NCBI GenBank assembly: GCA_030152865.1
Contig: JASLIW010000141.1
Span: forward strand, 1-9,667
Origin: Bacteroides sp.
GTDB taxonomy: Bacteria; Bacteroidota; Bacteroidia; Bacteroidales; Bacteroidaceae
Direction of reading: 5' to 3'
Length of the DNA: 9,667 bases
The first letter of the stretch is position 1, and the number at the start of each line of letters is the position of its first letter. Positions 8,188 to 9,667 of the stretch are shown here, in pieces. The notes below the pieces were generated by a model. That model ran no database searches and was not told the DNA's origin. It saw only the letters and a program-made list of their open reading frames with translations. Made by a program: the position numbers and the translations under genes.

Positions 8188-9667
8188 TTATTTCCACTTG
8201 TCAGCCACAATTTGCTCTTTCACAGAAGTGTCAGGCAAGCCAGGGAAGAAGGTAAAGCCTGTGAGTTTTTCTATTTCAGAAACTGGCTTTTTATAATCCA
8301 TAAAGTTGTTACTTCCTGTGAAATCAGGGGCATAATACTTATTGTGGTGATCCAATAAGAATCCAATAGTAAAGTACTCAGCACCTACTTTTTTTGCCAA
8401 CACCTTATAATAATAGTGTGGTATGGAAGCTTCTGGATTTGAATTGGTTTTGCTTGGTGCTTTTTCTATTTTTTTCCCTTCAAAGAAACCTGCACCTGTA
8501 ACTACATATAAGGTATCTACTGATCCACTCCATGCTTGTACCTTTTGCTCCAAGTGATTCCATATTTTTTGGTTCAAGTTAGAGTATTGAGGAGTCACAT
8601 TAGGAGATAAGAAAGTTTGATGATTCATCTCCCTAGAACCAACTCTATCACTACTAGCAATTTGATGTCCTCTATCGTAGTTTATTTTGGACCATATAAT
8701 GTCATTCAAATCAACCTGATACTTTTCATCTAGGGCTGGATCAAAATACCATCCTTTCTGTCTTTTCACATTTTCTTGAGTGTAATAATTACAAAGAGGA
8801 TATGCCACCCAGTATGAAATTTTATGATCTATATCGTAATAGTACTCGTAATTTCTTTGGTTACCCTCAGCATTTGGATTTTTATCAGACAACATCTTCA
8901 CCACATATCTTATATTGTTTGGCAAATTATCCTTATTGATTAGTGGTGTTTCAAAATAACCAAACTCGCTAGGTGTAGGATCTGGGGTTACAGTACCCTC
9001 AGGAGAAAGTTGAATAGTCTTCGTATACTTTTTACCAGACTCCCAAGTCCAAGCACTTGGAACCTTCCATGTAAATGGGGTGCCATCTTTAAGTGTAATA
9101 ACCACCTTTATATCTTGTGGCTGTTGAGTAGGCAATACAAGTGCTGAAAAAGAAAGAGAACTATTTGTGCTTTGAGCTGTAATCGGTACCTCTGATATTA
9201 CTTTCTCATCCACATATATTTTGCCGCTTAGTAAGTTGAAATCAGCTTTAGTTTGTAATCCTATTAACTTCACCTCTGCCGCTGTAAGATCATACTCTTT
9301 GGATATTACATTTAAATTTAAACGGGAAAGTACATGTGTAAATTTCAACTCTGACCTAACTCCTTCCTCAAAAGCTTTAAGATTATTTGAATAGAGTAAG
9401 TCTATCTTATCTAAATCGGATTGATCAGCAAGGTTCACTACATAAGTGAAGTCTTTGACTACATCTTGCTGGTCTAGATAAGGATAATATGCAAATAAAT
9501 CTCTTTTTGTTGTCGGGTATGAAACCTGCCCTTCACTAGGTGTAAAGAAACCGCTCTCATTATAGATGAATTTGCGGTTTAATAATTCACTATCAACTGT
9601 ACCTTCATGGTAGGGTTTCCCACTTTCAAAAGAAAATAAACCTATAGCATCTCCTTTTTCCCAGCTA
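8188..9667 (-). CDS. Fimbrillin-like protein fused to a DNA/RNA non-specific endonuclease (5' end outside window)
   Basis: The frame is open through 9667, so the N-terminus, roughly 55 residues judging from the paralogues, is missing; the GTG at 9438 is internal. The 492 visible residues begin SWEKGDAIGLFSFESG, matching the fimbrillin-like modules of the next two genes (also AYYPY, QSDLDKIDLLYSNNLKAF, LVLPTQ, ESGKKYTKTIQLS). The module ends near visible residue 225 and a short linker (TPDPTPSEF) leads to a NUC1/EndoG-type nuclease at about 250-485. Catalytic features look intact: DRGH with His 334, then FLSPNVTPQ, then NQKIWNHLE carrying the probable Mg-binding Asn 365 and Glu 373. The 8-residue Asn-Glu spacing equals that of Serratia nuclease, as I recall it. 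LTGFTFFPGLPD is a typical family C-terminus. Members cut DNA and RNA with little sequence preference. A surface lipoprotein is likely by analogy with the paralogues, but the signal is not visible. Confidence 0.9.
   Translation of the reverse strand, partial: SWEKGDAIGLFSFESGKPYHEGTVDSELLNRKFIYNESGFFTPSEGQVSYPTTKRDLFAYYPYLDQQDVVKDFTYVVNLADQSDLDKIDLLYSNNLKAFEEGVRSELKFTHVLSRLNLNVISKEYDLTAAEVKLIGLQTKADFNLLSGKIYVDEKVISEVPITAQSTNSSLSFSALVLPTQQPQDIKVVITLKDGTPFTWKVPSAWTWESGKKYTKTIQLSPEGTVTPDPTPSEFGYFETPLINKDNLPNNIRYVVKMLSDKNPNAEGNQRNYEYYYDIDHKISYWVAYPLCNYYTQENVKRQKGWYFDPALDEKYQVDLNDIIWSKINYDRGHQIASSDRVGSREMNHQTFLSPNVTPQYSNLNQKIWNHLEQKVQAWSGSVDTLYVVTGAGFFEGKKIEKAPSKTNSNPEASIPHYYYKVLAKKVGAEYFTIGFLLDHHNKYYAPDFTGSNNFMDYKKPVSEIEKLTGFTFFPGLPDTSVKEQIVADKWK

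Noticed and set aside
8147..8197. GTG start at 8197 for the BACON lipoprotein, adding 17 residues
   Set aside because: The extra residues are charged (many Lys, Glu, Asp), overlap the nuclease stop, and would place an unsuitable extension before a well-formed lipoprotein signal that starts at ATG 8146.
8188..9438. Treating the nuclease gene as a complete 416-residue protein starting at 9438
   Set aside because: The codon is GTG inside the fimbrillin-like module; the frame continues to the window edge with clear homology to the paralogous N-termini (DAIGLFSFESG, AYYPY), so the gene is truncated by the window.
1..9667. CRISPR arrays, tRNA or rRNA genes, insertion sequences, riboswitches
   Set aside because: Nearly all of the window is coding in the five minus-strand genes; I saw no direct-repeat arrays, transposase motifs, tRNA-like cloverleaf or rRNA sequence, and the one gap over 200 bp is explained by a terminator and a promoter.

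Overview
The window looks like Bacteroidota, most likely Bacteroidales. The DNA is A+T-rich. It encodes fimbrillin-like (Mfa1-like) lipoproteins, a BACON domain, DUF5689 domains and a TonB-dependent receptor with an N-terminal carboxypeptidase-regulatory-like domain. One intergenic sequence fits the Bacteroidetes -7 promoter element TAnnTTTG, and ribosome-binding sites are weak or absent. I do not name a genus.

All five genes lie on the minus strand, and I see no credible plus-strand gene. In transcription order (high to low coordinates): (1) a 5'-truncated fimbrillin-like protein fused to a DNA/RNA non-specific endonuclease (8188-9667); (2) a lipoprotein made of a fimbrillin-like domain, a BACON domain and a C-terminal domain of unknown function (6416-8146); (3) a lipoprotein made of a fimbrillin-like domain, DUF5689 and the same kind of C-terminal domain (4165-6339); (4) a 908-residue outer-membrane TonB-dependent receptor (1206-3932); (5) a lipoprotein with two DUF5689 domains in tandem, cut by the window start (1-1181). 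The stretch 3933-4164 is the only sizeable intergenic gap. It holds a strong intrinsic terminator after gene 3 and a plausible promoter for gene 4, so the cluster is probably two adjacent transcription units, genes 1-3 and genes 4-5.

Working model (inference): this is a surface system for capturing and breaking down extracellular nucleic acid. A cell-surface nuclease cuts DNA or RNA, OB-fold-like DUF5689 lipoproteins and accessory lipoproteins bind the polymer or fragments, and the receptor imports products across the outer membrane using TonB energy. No SusD homologue is seen in the window. The most striking feature is modular: one fimbrillin-like N-terminal module sits on three different C-terminal payloads in three consecutive genes, and two of those genes share a further C-terminal domain that I cannot name.
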